Counted from the first letter of the stretch, positions 24,411-39,041 are shown. The stretch: DNA of 64,000 nt from Pelolinea submarina (GCF_003966975.1 NZ_AP018437.1:2294001-2358000); one strand, 5' to 3'. Made by a program: numbers and translations. Notes: generated from the letters alone by a model not told the origin.

Positions 24411-25214
24411 ATGAAAAAATCGCTTCCCTTGATTGCATTAATACTGGTGACTGTTGCCTGTACCATCAGTTTTCCTTCCTCGTCCAATGACCAGGAAATC
24501 GCAGCCGGCGTTGCCGTAGCATTCACGCAGACCGCCTTACAAGCTACCGCCGACACGCAGCAAGCCACTGCCACACCCGAGGCTTCGCCTGAACCCACCG
24601 CCACCCAAACCCCGCCAGCGGACGACCCCAAGAGCGTCCTAGGCGATCCGGACTGGCTGGACACGCTCTCGAACGGCAAGAATTGGAGCCTGGATGATGG
24701 TCCCGTGGAAATTGGCAGCACCACTTTCTCCCAGGGTAACGGCAAAATGACCGTGATCAACCAGTCCACCACTTCCGGCTTCATTTGGTGGTTGACCTAT
24801 CTCAGCTTCAAAGATGCGTATTTGGAAGCTACCTTTGAAGTGGAAGATTGCTCTGCCAACGATCAATATGGCCTGGTGGTGCGTGCGCCGGATTATGAAG
24901 ATGGGCGCGGGTACTATTACACCCTGACTTGCGGCGGACAATATGATCTGCGCCGCTGGGATAAAACCGGTTCCAATATGCTGCTGAACTATCCTTCCAG
25001 CAACGCCATCAACAGCGGTTCAAACCAGACCAATACCCTGGGTATCTGGGTCAAAGGTTCGGTCATTCGCCTGTACGTCAACAACCAGTTTCTGACCGAG
25101 ATCAATGACGGTAGTCTGACAGCCGAAGGCCACTTCGGCCTCTTCATCAATTCCACCCAGACGCCCGGCTTCACTATTCATATGGATGAGATTGCTTATT
25201 GGCTGTTGGATTAA
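24411..25214 (+). CDS. Putative lipoprotein with laminin G/concanavalin-like fold
   Basis: 267 residues from the ATG at 24411, preceded by CGAGGTG. The signal peptide ends in a lipobox LVTVAC (Cys17), so it should be lipid-anchored outside the membrane. Residues about 40-70 are a Thr/Pro-rich tether. The rest is beta-rich, with QYGLVVRAPDYEDGRGYYY, LRLYVNNQ-like and GHFGLFINS stretches resembling DUF1080/LamG-type sugar-binding domains. No catalytic motif seen. It lies upstream of msrP with a 27-base gap. Confidence 0.65.
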   Translation: MKKSLPLIALILVTVACTISFPSSSNDQEIAAGVAVAFTQTALQATADTQQATATPEASPEPTATQTPPADDPKSVLGDPDWLDTLSNGKNWSLDDGPVEIGSTTFSQGNGKMTVINQSTTSGFIWWLTYLSFKDAYLEATFEVEDCSANDQYGLVVRAPDYEDGRGYYYTLTCGGQYDLRRWDKTGSNMLLNYPSSNAINSGSNQTNTLGIWVKGSVIRLYVNNQFLTEINDGSLTAEGHFGLFINSTQTPGFTIHMDEIAYWLLD

Positions 25215-25241
25215 TACGCCATTAAAAGAAAGGATGCTCGC

Positions 25242-26198
25242 ATGAGCAAACCGATCAAGTCTTCAGAGATCACGCCGGAGGCGTTGTATCTTTCGCGCCG
25301 GCGTTTTATTAAGAACACCCTGACCATGGCCGCCGTTTCCCTGTATTTGAGCGCCTGCGGCAATCAGAGTCCGGCTGGTCCTACCGCGCAACCCACCGAT
25401 AGCCTGCCCCTGCCTTCCGCCGGGGCTAGTGTGGATGAACTGGGTAACACCCTGACCAGTTACGACGATATCATTGGCTACACGAACTATTACGAATTCT
25501 CGACGGACAAGAACGGGCCTACCCGCCTGGCGCAGAATTTCAAAACTTCGCCCTGGAGCGTGGAAGTCGGCGGCTACGTCAACAACGCGCGTTCCTTCAG
25601 CATCGACGAACTCAAATCATTGTTCGACCAGGAGGAGCGCATCTACCGTATGCGCTGTGTGGAAGCCTGGTCCATGGTCATTCCCTGGGTTGGTTTTTCG
25701 CTGCACAAACTGCTGGAGATCGTCGAACCTACCTCCGACGCCCGTTTCGTACGCTTCGAAACCCTCTACGATCCCGACCAGATGCCCGGCCAGCGCAACT
25801 CGTTCTTCCCCTTCCCCTACATCGAAGGGCTACGCCTGGACGAAGCCATGCACGATTTAACCATCATGGCTACCGGCTTGTACGGCCGCGACCTCAGCCC
25901 GCAGAACGGCGCCCCGCTGCGTTTAGTGGTGCCCTGGAAATATGGATTCAAGTCCATCAAGAGCATCGTCAAGATCGACCTGGTGGGGGAAATGCCCACC
26001 TCGCTGTGGATGGCTTCCGGGCCAAACGAGTACGGCTTCTACGCCAACGTCAACCCCAACGTGCCCCACCCGCGCTGGTCGCAAGCCACCGAACGCCGCA
26101 TCGGCGAAGGCGGGCGCATCGATACGCTGTTGTTCAACGGCTACGAGGAAGAAGTCGCGTATCTTTACGACGGCATGGACCTCTCCATCGATTTCTAA
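25242..26198 (+). CDS. msrP: Protein-methionine-sulfoxide reductase catalytic subunit MsrP
   Basis: 318 residues. Periplasmic molybdopterin enzyme that repairs oxidised methionine in exported proteins. A twin-arginine signal (SRRRFIKNTLTMAAVSLYLSA) is followed by the SUOX fold. The Mo-binding Cys is in MRCVEAWSMVIPW (C139), and PWKYGFKSIKSI is conserved. The start follows AAAGGATG. It is paired with msrQ, 2 bases downstream. Confidence 0.95.
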   Translation: MSKPIKSSEITPEALYLSRRRFIKNTLTMAAVSLYLSACGNQSPAGPTAQPTDSLPLPSAGASVDELGNTLTSYDDIIGYTNYYEFSTDKNGPTRLAQNFKTSPWSVEVGGYVNNARSFSIDELKSLFDQEERIYRMRCVEAWSMVIPWVGFSLHKLLEIVEPTSDARFVRFETLYDPDQMPGQRNSFFPFPYIEGLRLDEAMHDLTIMATGLYGRDLSPQNGAPLRLVVPWKYGFKSIKSIVKIDLVGEMPTSLWMASGPNEYGFYANVNPNVPHPRWSQATERRIGEGGRIDTLLFNGYEEEVAYLYDGMDLSIDF

Positions 26199-26200
26199 TA

Positions 26201-26830
26201 ATGAAACCAACCCGCGGACAGCTCATCACAGCTTTTCTGTGCCTGATTCCTTTGGCTATCCTGTTTTTTGAATGGCGCAGCGGCAGCCTGAGCGCCAACC
26301 CGATCGAAACCCTCACCCAGCGCACCGGACGCACTGCGGTCATCCTGCTGCTGGCCTCGCTGGTCTGCACCCCGCTGCGCAGCATGTTCGGATTGAGCGC
26401 CCTGCTGCCAATTCGAAAAACGCTGGGTCTGGCCGCCTTCGGCTACGCCGCCCTGCATTTCCTGGTGTTCGCCGGGTTGGATTTCGAATTCAACCTGGGC
26501 TGGATCGTGCCGGAGATTCGCCAGAAATTCTTCATCCAAATCGGCCTGATCGCGCTGGGCTTGTTGATTCCCCTGGCCATCACCTCTGTGCAGAAGTTCC
26601 AGCGCGGCATGGCCGGAAACTGGCGGCGCCTGCACCGACTGGTTTATCCCGTCATGGCGCTGGTCCTTTGGCATTATTACCTGGCTTCCAAGGGGGATGT
26701 CCTGATCCCTCTGATTTACCTGGTCATCTTTGCCATTTTGATGCTGTTCAGAATACCCCCATTGAGTAAAATATCTATAGGCAGCAAACCGCGCTGGTTA
26801 GTGCGCTTGAATAAATTTCTGCTGTCATAG
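26201..26830 (+). CDS. msrQ: Haem b membrane subunit MsrQ
   Basis: 209 residues from the ATG at 26201, two bases after msrP. Six hydrophobic segments; ferric-reductase-like fold that passes electrons from quinol or flavin to MsrP. Haem-binding His are in FGYAALHFLVF and RLHRLVYPVMALVLWHYY. Confidence 0.94.
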   Translation: MKPTRGQLITAFLCLIPLAILFFEWRSGSLSANPIETLTQRTGRTAVILLLASLVCTPLRSMFGLSALLPIRKTLGLAAFGYAALHFLVFAGLDFEFNLGWIVPEIRQKFFIQIGLIALGLLIPLAITSVQKFQRGMAGNWRRLHRLVYPVMALVLWHYYLASKGDVLIPLIYLVIFAILMLFRIPPLSKISIGSKPRWLVRLNKFLLS

Positions 26831-26840
26831 ATTGCACACA

Positions 26841-28950
26841 ATGGCCGATAAAACTTACACCGCACAACAAACTGCAATAATCGAAGCCCCCCTGCCGGGT
26901 TCGCTTTTCCTGTCCGGCCCGGCCGGCAGCGGCAAGACCACCGCCGCCATCGGACGCCTGGAGCGTTTGCTGGCACAGGTGCCCGGCCACCAAATCCTGG
27001 TGCTGGTGCCTCAGCGCAGCCTGGGCCTGCCCTACCAAAAATTCCTGCAGGGCCATCACACCTTCGCCGGCAGTTTGCCCTCCATCGTTACACTGGGCGG
27101 GCTGGCGCGCCGCCTGACCGGCATGTTCTGGCCGTTGGTTGGCACACCCGCCGGCTTCCGCACACCGCACCTGCCGCCCCAATTCCTTTCGCTGGAAACC
27201 GCCCAATACGTCATGTCGCGCGTCGTCGACCCCAAGTTGGAAAAGGGCTATTTCAGTGCGGTCACCATCGACAAGAATCGCCTGTACAGCCAGATCATCG
27301 ACAATCTCAACAAGGCTGCCGTGGTGCGCTTCCCGCTGACGGAAATCGCCCAGCGTTTGAAATCCGACCAGAACCTCGACCCGGCCATGCTGCCGGCTCT
27401 GGACCAAACTCAGGAGTGCGCGCTGGAATTCCGCCAATACTGTCTGGAACACAACTTACTGGATTATTCCCTCCAAATGGAAACCTTCCTGGGGCAGGTT
27501 TGGCCGCTGCCGCTTTGTCAGGATTATTTCCATACCTACTTCCCGCATCTGATCTACGACAACCTGGAAGAAGACGTGCCCGCCGCGCACGACCTGCTGG
27601 GCGCCTGGCTGCCGCGTTCGCAGTCCGCCCTGCTGGTGCTGGACGAGGACGGCGGTTACCGTACCTTTCTGGGGGCCGATCCTTTCAGTGCGCAGGCGCT
27701 GGCCGATCTGTGCCAACAGCAAATCCATTTCAGTAGCGTTGAAGAACCCATCCAGCCGGTGCAGGCCCTTAACCAGGCGCTGACCGCCTGTATCTGCCAC
27801 GAACCATCCCCGCGCAGCAATCCGGACTTTTCTCCCGCCTTGGTCTTGCAGGATTACCGCTTTTACCCGGAAATGCTCTCCGCGGTAGTGGCGCGCATCA
27901 AGGAAACCATCGAGAGCGGCCAGGCCGCGCCCGGTGAGATCGTGGTTTTAGCGCCCTATCTTTCGGATGCTCTCAAATTCTCCCTGACCCAACTTTTGGA
28001 GGAGCAAGGCATCGCCAACCGCACGGCGCGCCCCTCGCGTATGTATCTGGAAGAGCCGGCCGTCAAGGCCGTACTGACCTTCGCCAAGCTGGCCCATCCG
28101 GGCTGGGAGCTGCCCGTCTCGCACTACGAACTGCGCGACGCGCTCATGCTGGCCCTGCCCGGGCTGGATATCCTCCGTGCCGATCTGATCGTCCAAACGC
28201 TGTATTCCCCGCGCGCCCAGAGCGAAGGACTGAAATCCTTCGACGCGCTCACCAACGCGCCCATGCAGGCACGCATCAGTTTTGCTTTTGGCAAGAAGCT
28301 GGAGGTTTTACGCGAATGGCTGGAAGCGTATAAAAATATCGACGCGCTGCCGCTGGACATCTTCATCAGCCGCCTGTTCGGGGAACGCCTCTCGCAAAAA
28401 GGCTTTGGGTTGTTCGCCGATTTCGACGCGGCCGAGCGCATCGCCCAACTGATCACCTCCGTCCAATCTTTCCGCCAGTTCCTCACCACCACGTTCGGCA
28501 TGGACGCGGTGTCCACAGGCTTGGAATTCATCCGCGTAGTGGAAAGCGGGCTTTTGCCGGCGGCATTCATGTCCCGCCGTGAACCGCCCGAGGACGCGCT
28601 GCTGATCGCCCCAGCCCATAGCTTCCTGATGGAAAACCGTGCCGTGGCCATCCAATTCTGGCTGGACGTGGGCAGCCTAGGCTGGTGGGAGCGCCTCAAC
28701 CAGCCGCTCACCAACCCTTACATCCTGCGGCGCGAATGGCAGCCGGGCGCAGCCTGGACCTACACCCAGAATTTCGATGCCAACCAGCAGCACCTGCAGC
28801 GCATGGTAGCCGGTTTATTAAACCGCTGCCGCAGCCAGGTGGTGGTCAGCTCGGTGCAGGTCAACGAACGCGGCTCCGAGCAGCGCGGTCCGCTGCTGCA
28901 GGCTTTCCAGACCCTGCGCAAGCGCAGTTTCGTCGCCCGGGAGGACCATT

Positions 28951-28958
<8 letters not shown>
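26841..28958 (+). CDS. AddB/RecC-like P-loop protein of a helicase-nuclease complex
   Basis: 705 residues from the ATG at 26841 (MADKTYTAQQTAII); a TTG 9 bases upstream is possible. Walker A is GPAGSGKTT near residues 28-36. LIYDNLEEDVPAAHDLL (near 250) is a weak Walker B like the DDaQ motif of AddB/RecC-type subunits. Later helicase motifs are poor, so it probably acts as a structural or partial motor subunit. There is no nuclease domain, unlike AddB. The 3' end overlaps the UvrD gene by 8 bases. With the next two genes it is likely an end-processing recombination complex. Confidence 0.75.
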
Positions 28959-31169
<2,211 letters not shown>

Positions 31170-31173
<4 letters not shown>

Positions 31174-32006
31174 GCATAGACCCTGATTTCATCTTCAGCG
31201 CCAACAGCCTGCAGGATTACGTGGATTGCCCGCGCCGCTTTGAGCTGAAATACCTGCTCAAACGCGACTGGCCAGCCGAGGAAAGCGAACCCGTGTTGGA
31301 ATGGGAGCACGAGCTGGAGCTCGGCACACGCTTCCACCAATTGGTTTACCAATATCTGAGCGGCCTGCCCGAAGAGGCGCTGCTCGCAAGCATTAATGAT
31401 AGCGATGTGGAAAGTTGGTTCCGTAATTTTTTGGCCTTTTATCGTCAACAGGAATTCAGCCAAATTTTCCCCGAATTCCGTGTACGCATCCCGCTGGGGA
31501 ATTATCAGGCGGTGGCGGTCTATGACCTGCTGGCACTCACACCCGATAAGCGCCTGGTCATCCTGGATTGGAAGACCTCCCGCAAGATACCCCGCCAGGC
31601 ATGGGTCAGTGACCACATGCAAACCATCCTATACCCTTATGCTGCGCTGGAATCCGCCGGCAATTTCCTACCCCAAGTAACCCTCACTGCGGAATCCATT
31701 CAAATGACCTATGTGTATGTGCGCCATGCCATCGACAACACACTCACCTTCTCCTACAGTGCAGAACATCATACGCATAACCGAAGCCATTTGGAGCAAT
31801 TGGTGAGTGAAATCGCCGCCCTGGAATTGGGCGCCTTTCCCCTCACTGAAGAAAAACGGCGCTGCAAATTCTGTGTTTACCGCTCGCTATGCGAACGCGG
31901 CGAGAATGCCGGCAGCCTGGCGGAATTGGAAGCCGAACCCGAACTGGACCTGGACGCGCTGCTGGGCGGGTTGGACTTCGACGCACAGGATGAGATCGCC
32001 TTTTAA
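31170..32006 (+). CDS. RecB-type PD-(D/E)XK nuclease with Fe-S cluster
   Basis: 278 residues. The nuclease core is LVILDWKTSRKIPRQ (near 130-145) with QTILYPYA. One Cys at the N-terminus (YVDCPRRFELKYLL, C20) and three near the C-terminus (CKFCVYRSLC, about 231-240) form the four-Cys iron-sulfur staple of AddB and Cas4 nucleases. It overlaps the helicase gene by 4 bases. Cas4 is unlikely because no cas genes or CRISPR are present. Most likely it is the nuclease part of a split AddAB-like complex. Confidence 0.9.
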
Positions 32007-32014
32007 GGACCTCC

Positions 32015-34333
<2,319 letters not shown>

Positions 34334-34365
34334 TTTAATTCTTACCATTTTTGTCATATTATTTT

Positions 34366-34373
34366 GGTATAAT
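34366..34373 (+). promoter_or_regulatory. Extended -10 promoter of the L,D-transpeptidase gene
   Basis: TGG-TATAAT with TATAAT at 34368-34373 is an extended -10 and has no good -35. Only 7 bases separate it from the ATG at 34381, so the transcript should start at or next to the start codon (leaderless). Confidence 0.65.
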
Positions 34374-34380
34374 GCCGGAT

Positions 34381-35436
34381 ATGTCTCAAAAATATAACCG
34401 CAGGGATTTTCTAAAAACATTGGGAACCGGTATGGCCGCTTTAGCCCTTCCGTCCTTTCTGCCCGATGAACGCGGTCTGGGTGCGCTTTCGCAGTCCACC
34501 ATGCAGTTGGGCCGCGTCGCGCGCGACTCCATCAGCGTTTATTCGGAACCCAGCGATAAAAGCAGTATTCTTTTCCAGCGTTTCCAGGACGACGTGCTGA
34601 ACATCTACAACAGCATTGTCTCAGAAGACGGCCCGGCTTACAACCCGTTGTGGTATCGTGTCTGGGGCGGCTATGTGCACAGCGCCTTTGTGCAAAGCGT
34701 GCGCAACCGGTTAAATACGGTTCAAGATACCTTCCCCGATTCCGGCCAGCTGATGGAGTTGACCGTGCCCTATTCGGACGCCTACCGTATTCGCAGCGGC
34801 GGCAAATGGGAGGTGTTTTATCGGCTGTATTACAGTTCCACCCATTGGGTCTTCGGTGTGGTCGAAGGCCCTGACGGCCATCCCTGGTATGAGATCCGCG
34901 ATGGATTGGTAACTCTTTCTTATTACGTTCCCGCGGCGCACCTGCGTATGGTCACTGACGAAGAACTGGCCCCCATCAGCCCGGAGGTCAGCGCGCGCGA
35001 TAAGCGCATCGAAATCTCCATCGATTTCCAGACCTTGAAAGCATTTGAAAACGGTACCCTGGTGCATGAAGCGCTGGTTTCCACCGGCTTGCCGACCACA
35101 TCGCTCGACCCGGCCGCCATCCCTACCGACACGCCCAACGGCACCCATATGGTGCGCAGCAAAAGGCCCTCCGTACACATGGGAGACGGCACCCTGCGTT
35201 CGGACGCGGAAGCCTATGAGCTGCCCGGTGTGCCCTGGGTATCCTACTTCGAGATCCACGGATACGCCATTCACGGCACTTATTGGCACAACAACTTCGG
35301 CGTGACCATGAGCCATGGCTGTGTCAATATGCGTTCTGAGGACGCCAAATGGGTTTATCGCTGGAGCACACCCTCTCCGCAGGATATTGACGTCACCACC
35401 GTTTATCACACCCCCGTGGTGGTCACCAACGAATAA
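34381..35436 (+). CDS. Tat-exported L,D-transpeptidase (YkuD domain)
   Basis: 351 residues from the ATG at 34381; in-frame codons upstream lie within the promoter. A twin-arginine signal (NRRDFLKTLGTGMAAL) is followed by SH3-like repeats (about 45-200) and a YkuD catalytic domain. The active site is HGTYWHNNFG...MSHGCVNM with the nucleophile Cys near residue 316. It forms 3-3 crosslinks or anchors proteins in peptidoglycan. It converges with hemW, with 3 bases between stops. Confidence 0.92.
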   Translation: MSQKYNRRDFLKTLGTGMAALALPSFLPDERGLGALSQSTMQLGRVARDSISVYSEPSDKSSILFQRFQDDVLNIYNSIVSEDGPAYNPLWYRVWGGYVHSAFVQSVRNRLNTVQDTFPDSGQLMELTVPYSDAYRIRSGGKWEVFYRLYYSSTHWVFGVVEGPDGHPWYEIRDGLVTLSYYVPAAHLRMVTDEELAPISPEVSARDKRIEISIDFQTLKAFENGTLVHEALVSTGLPTTSLDPAAIPTDTPNGTHMVRSKRPSVHMGDGTLRSDAEAYELPGVPWVSYFEIHGYAIHGTYWHNNFGVTMSHGCVNMRSEDAKWVYRWSTPSPQDIDVTTVYHTPVVVTNE

Positions 35437-35439
35437 TCT

Positions 35440-36630
35440 CTAACCCTCGATAAATTGCATGAAAACCTGGTTGCCCAGCATACGGCCCCTGCGCGTCAGG
35501 CGCAACCGCTTTTCGGCATCCTTACCCACCCATTCCAACAGGCCATTATCCAATAAGAATGTAATTTCTTTAGGATAAATTTCTTCCATGCCCCTGCCAA
35601 ACCGTCCCCTGAAATCCGCTGCGGATATACCTTCTTCGGTCAGGCGCAGCCCCATCATCATGCATTCCTGGATTTCATCCCACTCCGTCAACAGCGTAGC
35701 ATCCTCTGACGCGAGCGGTGCCGCCTCGTTCCATTCCTGCGCCGCTTGCAAGCGCCCGATGTAATCGGGGATAACCATGACGTTGGCCCAGCGATAATGC
35801 CTGAAATAACTATGCGCACCTGCGCCAAATCCCAAATATGGATGGTTATGCCAGTATTGCAGGTTATGCCTGCTTTGGAAATCTTCGCCTTTGGCCCAGT
35901 TGGAAATCTCGTATTGGCCGAATCCCTGACCCGGCAGGTAATCCATCAGCCATTCGTATATATCCGCTACCATGTCCGGGTTCGGCAATTCCACCTGCCC
36001 GGCTGCCAACATGCGCGCCAAGGGCGTGCCCTCCTCCACCGTTAGCGAATAAATGGAAAGGTGCTCCGGCTGCAGCGCCAGCGCTTTTTCCAGCGACTCG
36101 CGCAAGCTTTTCAAGCTTTGCCCGGGTACGCCGAAAATCAGGTCAAGGTTGATGTTCTCGAATCCGGCCTGCCTGGCATAGGTCATACTTTGGATAACAT
36201 CCGCCATGCTGTGCCGGCGGCCCAGCAGCTTTAACTCTGCCGGAATACCCGACTGCATCCCCATACTCAGGCGTTCCACTCCCGCCTGTCGCAGAGTCCG
36301 CAAGCCTCCCTCTGTCAGCAGCAGCGGGTTGGCTTCCGTGGTAATTTCCACCGCTTCGGTCAAGGGATATTCTTCCCGGATGCTCGCCAGAATTTCCGCG
36401 AAGGTTTCCGGTTGCAGGATAGTTGGTGTTCCTCCGCCGAAATAAATCGTGTGGATGAATTCACCTGTCTTCAACAACGGCCGCGCCAGGTGAAGCTCTT
36501 TTTTCAGTGCTTGCGTGTAATCTGCCAGATAAGCTTCCATACCCGCATATGTGTTAAAATCGCAGTAGGTACATCGGCTTCTGCAAAATGGAATGTGGAT
36601 ATAAATGCTGATAGATTGAGGATAATCCAT
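35440..36630 (-). CDS. hemW: Radical-SAM haem chaperone HemW (oxygen-independent coproporphyrinogen oxidase-like)
   Basis: 396 residues. The CX3CX2C cluster motif is in HIPFCRSRCTYCDFNTY, followed by YFGGGTPTIL, and the C-terminal HemN domain includes LGFGAGAHSY. The shorter motif and lack of a trailing Cys fit HemW, a haem-delivery protein, better than true HemN. A TATGAT box (minus strand, 36642-36637) lies 6 bases before the ATG. Confidence 0.9.
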   Translation of the reverse strand: MDYPQSISIYIHIPFCRSRCTYCDFNTYAGMEAYLADYTQALKKELHLARPLLKTGEFIHTIYFGGGTPTILQPETFAEILASIREEYPLTEAVEITTEANPLLLTEGGLRTLRQAGVERLSMGMQSGIPAELKLLGRRHSMADVIQSMTYARQAGFENINLDLIFGVPGQSLKSLRESLEKALALQPEHLSIYSLTVEEGTPLARMLAAGQVELPNPDMVADIYEWLMDYLPGQGFGQYEISNWAKGEDFQSRHNLQYWHNHPYLGFGAGAHSYFRHYRWANVMVIPDYIGRLQAAQEWNEAAPLASEDATLLTEWDEIQECMMMGLRLTEEGISAADFRGRFGRGMEEIYPKEITFLLDNGLLEWVGKDAEKRLRLTRRGRMLGNQVFMQFIEG

Positions 36631-36673
36631 GGCTTAATCATACCTGCATTCACCGGGATTGCCGCGAGAGTGC

Positions 36674-36682
36674 CAATGGTAT
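36674..36682 (+). promoter_or_regulatory. Extended -10 promoter of the LysM protein gene
   Basis: TGG-TATAAT (about 36674-36682), about 40 bases before the ATG at 36723. The leader contains a weak AGGGAAA ribosome site. It is divergent from hemW. Confidence 0.5.
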
Positions 36683-36722
36683 AATGATTCGGCTTTCGAA
36701 ACCATAGGGAAATGACCAAATT

Positions 36723-37871
36723 ATGAATTCCAATAACAAATCTTCTTCCTTTATGCTTTGCCCGACCTGCGGCACCAAGCTACCGGAAAACGCCACACGC
36801 TGTTTGGTGTGTGGCCGCACTTTTTCTGCAAAACCCTCTGCCAAAAGCCCCAAAGCCGTGCGCTCGCAGCGCCTGCCCGAGCTGCGCCTCAGCTTGCCGC
36901 TTGCGCTGGGCCTGCTGTTCGTTGTTTTGGCCATTGGCGGTGGATTAATATTCCTGGTGCTGCGCGGAACCGGACAGGTTGCCCCGCCGGAACCCACGGG
37001 AACGGCCAGCCCTTCTCCGACATTCGAGCAAAGTCCAACGCCGACCTCGACCAATACACCCGAACCAACATTCACACCCCTGCCGGCAATTGAATACAAA
37101 ATTCAAGAAAACGACAGTTGTCTTTCCATTGCGTATTACTACAACGTCACGATGAAGAGCATCACCGATTTGAATAACCTGGACGCCGACTGCGGCGTGT
37201 TAAGTGTTGGTCAAACCATCCTCATCCCCCAGCCGACGCCGACTGCTTCGCCTGTGGCAACCATGACGCTCAGCATTGACCAGGCTACGGAAGAAGCCTG
37301 CCAGAAAATTACCTATAACGTGGGTGAGAACGACACCCTCAGCGGTATCGCCGCAAACTACAACGTTTCTGTTGATACGCTCAAGGTTTATAACGGTCTA
37401 ACCTCCAATAACATTTACAGCGGCCAGGCGATTGTCATTCCCTTATGTGAACGGCTGCCAACCGAAGGCCCCACCCCCACCGCTACCAATCCGCCGCCTT
37501 ACGCAGCCACCAATCTGCTGCTGCCGGCCGATGGCGCGGTCTTCACCGGTTCCAACGACTCGATCACCTTGCAGTGGGCTGCCGTACCCGGCATGCTGGA
37601 AGGCGAAGCGTACGCCGTCACAATCGAAGACCTTACAGAAGGCCAGGGTAAAAAATTGGTTGATTACGCCACCGACACCAAGTACATCGTACCGGTCAGC
37701 TTCCGTCCCGCGGAAAGTTCGCCGCACGTGATTCGCTGGTGGGTACAGCCTGTCCGCCAATCCGGCACCACTGAAAGCGGAGATACCATTTGGGTGCCCG
37801 CCGGCTCGGCCAGCAGCCCGCGCGTCTTTACCTGGTCCGGTATCGGCGCGGCTGCCACCCAGGCGCCATAA
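36723..37871 (+). CDS. Zinc-ribbon membrane protein with two LysM domains
   Basis: 382 residues. A zinc ribbon (CPTCG...CLVCG, 13-33) lies on the N-terminal side of a single transmembrane helix (about 62-82), so it is probably cytoplasmic. Outside are a Thr/Pro-rich linker, LysM 1 (YKIQENDSCLSIAYYYNV, about 121-165), a second linker, LysM 2 (YNVGENDTLSGIAANYNVS, about 198-240), another TP-rich linker and a C-terminal fibronectin-like beta domain (about 265-375). LysM binds peptidoglycan or chitin-type glycans. The architecture suggests linking a cytoplasmic partner to the cell wall, but the role is unknown. A strong terminator follows. Confidence 0.85.
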   Translation: MNSNNKSSSFMLCPTCGTKLPENATRCLVCGRTFSAKPSAKSPKAVRSQRLPELRLSLPLALGLLFVVLAIGGGLIFLVLRGTGQVAPPEPTGTASPSPTFEQSPTPTSTNTPEPTFTPLPAIEYKIQENDSCLSIAYYYNVTMKSITDLNNLDADCGVLSVGQTILIPQPTPTASPVATMTLSIDQATEEACQKITYNVGENDTLSGIAANYNVSVDTLKVYNGLTSNNIYSGQAIVIPLCERLPTEGPTPTATNPPPYAATNLLLPADGAVFTGSNDSITLQWAAVPGMLEGEAYAVTIEDLTEGQGKKLVDYATDTKYIVPVSFRPAESSPHVIRWWVQPVRQSGTTESGDTIWVPAGSASSPRVFTWSGIGAAATQAP

Positions 37872-37886
37872 TAATAAAAAGAAATA

Positions 37887-37926
37887 AAAAAGAGCCCCTT
37901 GACCTAGTCGAAGGGGCTCTTTTTAT
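37887..37926 (+). terminator. Strong terminator after the LysM gene
   Basis: AAAAAGAGCCCCTT pairs with AAGGGGCTCTTTTT around GACCTAGTCG; U-tract on both strands. Confidence 0.92.
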
Positions 37927-37930
37927 ACAA

Positions 37931-37976
37931 TAAGAGATTGCGCACTGAGCTTGTCGAAGTGGCAATCTCTTTTTTG
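37931..37976. terminator. Second hairpin with an ACTGAGCTTGTCGAAG loop
   Basis: AGAGATTGC pairs with GCAATCTCT, then TTTTTT. The loop carries ACTGAGCTTGTCGAAGTGG, a word that resembles common dispersed repeats. It may be a terminator derived from such a repeat. Confidence 0.7.
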
Positions 37977-38065
37977 ATTATTGTTGTCTTTCCCCAAGGG
38001 AATGCTTCACGACTCCCCTAGGGAGTGCTTCGTGATCGACAAGCGCAGACAACTTTTTCTTATGA

Positions 38066-38095
38066 AAAACAGGAGCTTTTCAGCTCCTGTTTTTG
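38066..38095. terminator. Bidirectional terminator before trxB stop
   Basis: AACAGGAGC pairs with GCTCCTGTT around TTTTCA, followed by T's; on the minus strand it directly follows the trxB stop codon. The whole 37872-38099 spacer is made of terminators and repeat words, with no gene. Confidence 0.8.
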
Positions 38096-38099
38096 ATGT

Positions 38100-39041
38100 C
38101 TACTCGCTTTCGCTCTCCAACAAACGCGTAGCGCTGATGGCTGCCGCTGCCCCCATGCCCGCCGAAGTGATCACCTGGCGGAAGAATGGGTCGCATACCT
38201 CACCAGCCGCAAACACACCCGGAATGCTGGTGCGCATGCGTTGGTCGGTAATGATGTAGCCTTTATCGTCCAGCTCCAATTGGTTGCGGAACATCTCCGT
38301 GTTGGGATTATGTCCGATGAAGACAAAGATGCCATCCGCCGGGAATTCCGATGTGCTGCCGTCCTTCACGTTCTCCAGCAGTAGTTTCTCCACACCTTTC
38401 TCACCCTGGATCTCTTTCACCACAGTATTCCAAATGTACTTGATCTTGGGATTATTCAATGCGCGTTTTTGCAGGATGGCGCCCGCGCGCAGTTCTTCGC
38501 GCCGATGGATAATGGTCACGCTGCTGGCATAACGCGTCAGGAAGATGCCTTCTTCCAACGCGCTGTCGCCGCCGCCGACGATAGCCACATTTTTATCCTT
38601 GAAAAACCACCCGTCACAGGTTGCGCAGTAGGATACGCCCTTGCCGCGAAATTCCTGCTCGCCGGGGACGTTCAGTTTGTTCGGGCTGGCGCCGGTGGAG
38701 ATGATCAGCGTTTTGGCCCGGTATTCATTGCCGTAGGACTTTACAATGAAGGGCCGCTTGCTTAAATCCACTTCCGTGGCAACTTCATACTCAAGCCGGG
38801 CGCCAAAGCGTTCGGCATTCTTCTGGAATAATTCGGCCAGTTCCGAACCGTTTACCCCATCCGGGAAACCCGGGTAGTTTTCAATGCGGTCGGTAGTGGC
38901 GGCTTGCCCGCCGATATCTGTGCCGGTTAACAAAAGGGGGTTCAGATCGGCGCGCGCGCCGTATAACGCCGCCGCCAATCCTGCCGGGCCTGTCCCTAAA
39001 ATGAGCATTTCTTCTACTTTGTTTTTGTCTGTGTCTGCCAT
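38100..39041 (-). CDS. trxB: Thioredoxin-disulfide reductase
   Basis: 313 residues. FAD- and NAD(P)H-dependent. GTGPAGLAAALYGARADL is the FAD site, the redox pair is CATCDGWF (near 140), GGGDSALEEG binds NADPH, and GVFAAGEVCD closes the FAD site near the C-terminus. The usual Asp in that last motif is replaced by Glu. Full length. It reduces thioredoxin or similar small disulfide proteins. Confidence 0.94.
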   Translation of the reverse strand: MADTDKNKVEEMLILGTGPAGLAAALYGARADLNPLLLTGTDIGGQAATTDRIENYPGFPDGVNGSELAELFQKNAERFGARLEYEVATEVDLSKRPFIVKSYGNEYRAKTLIISTGASPNKLNVPGEQEFRGKGVSYCATCDGWFFKDKNVAIVGGGDSALEEGIFLTRYASSVTIIHRREELRAGAILQKRALNNPKIKYIWNTVVKEIQGEKGVEKLLLENVKDGSTSEFPADGIFVFIGHNPNTEMFRNQLELDDKGYIITDQRMRTSIPGVFAAGEVCDPFFRQVITSAGMGAAAAISATRLLESESE

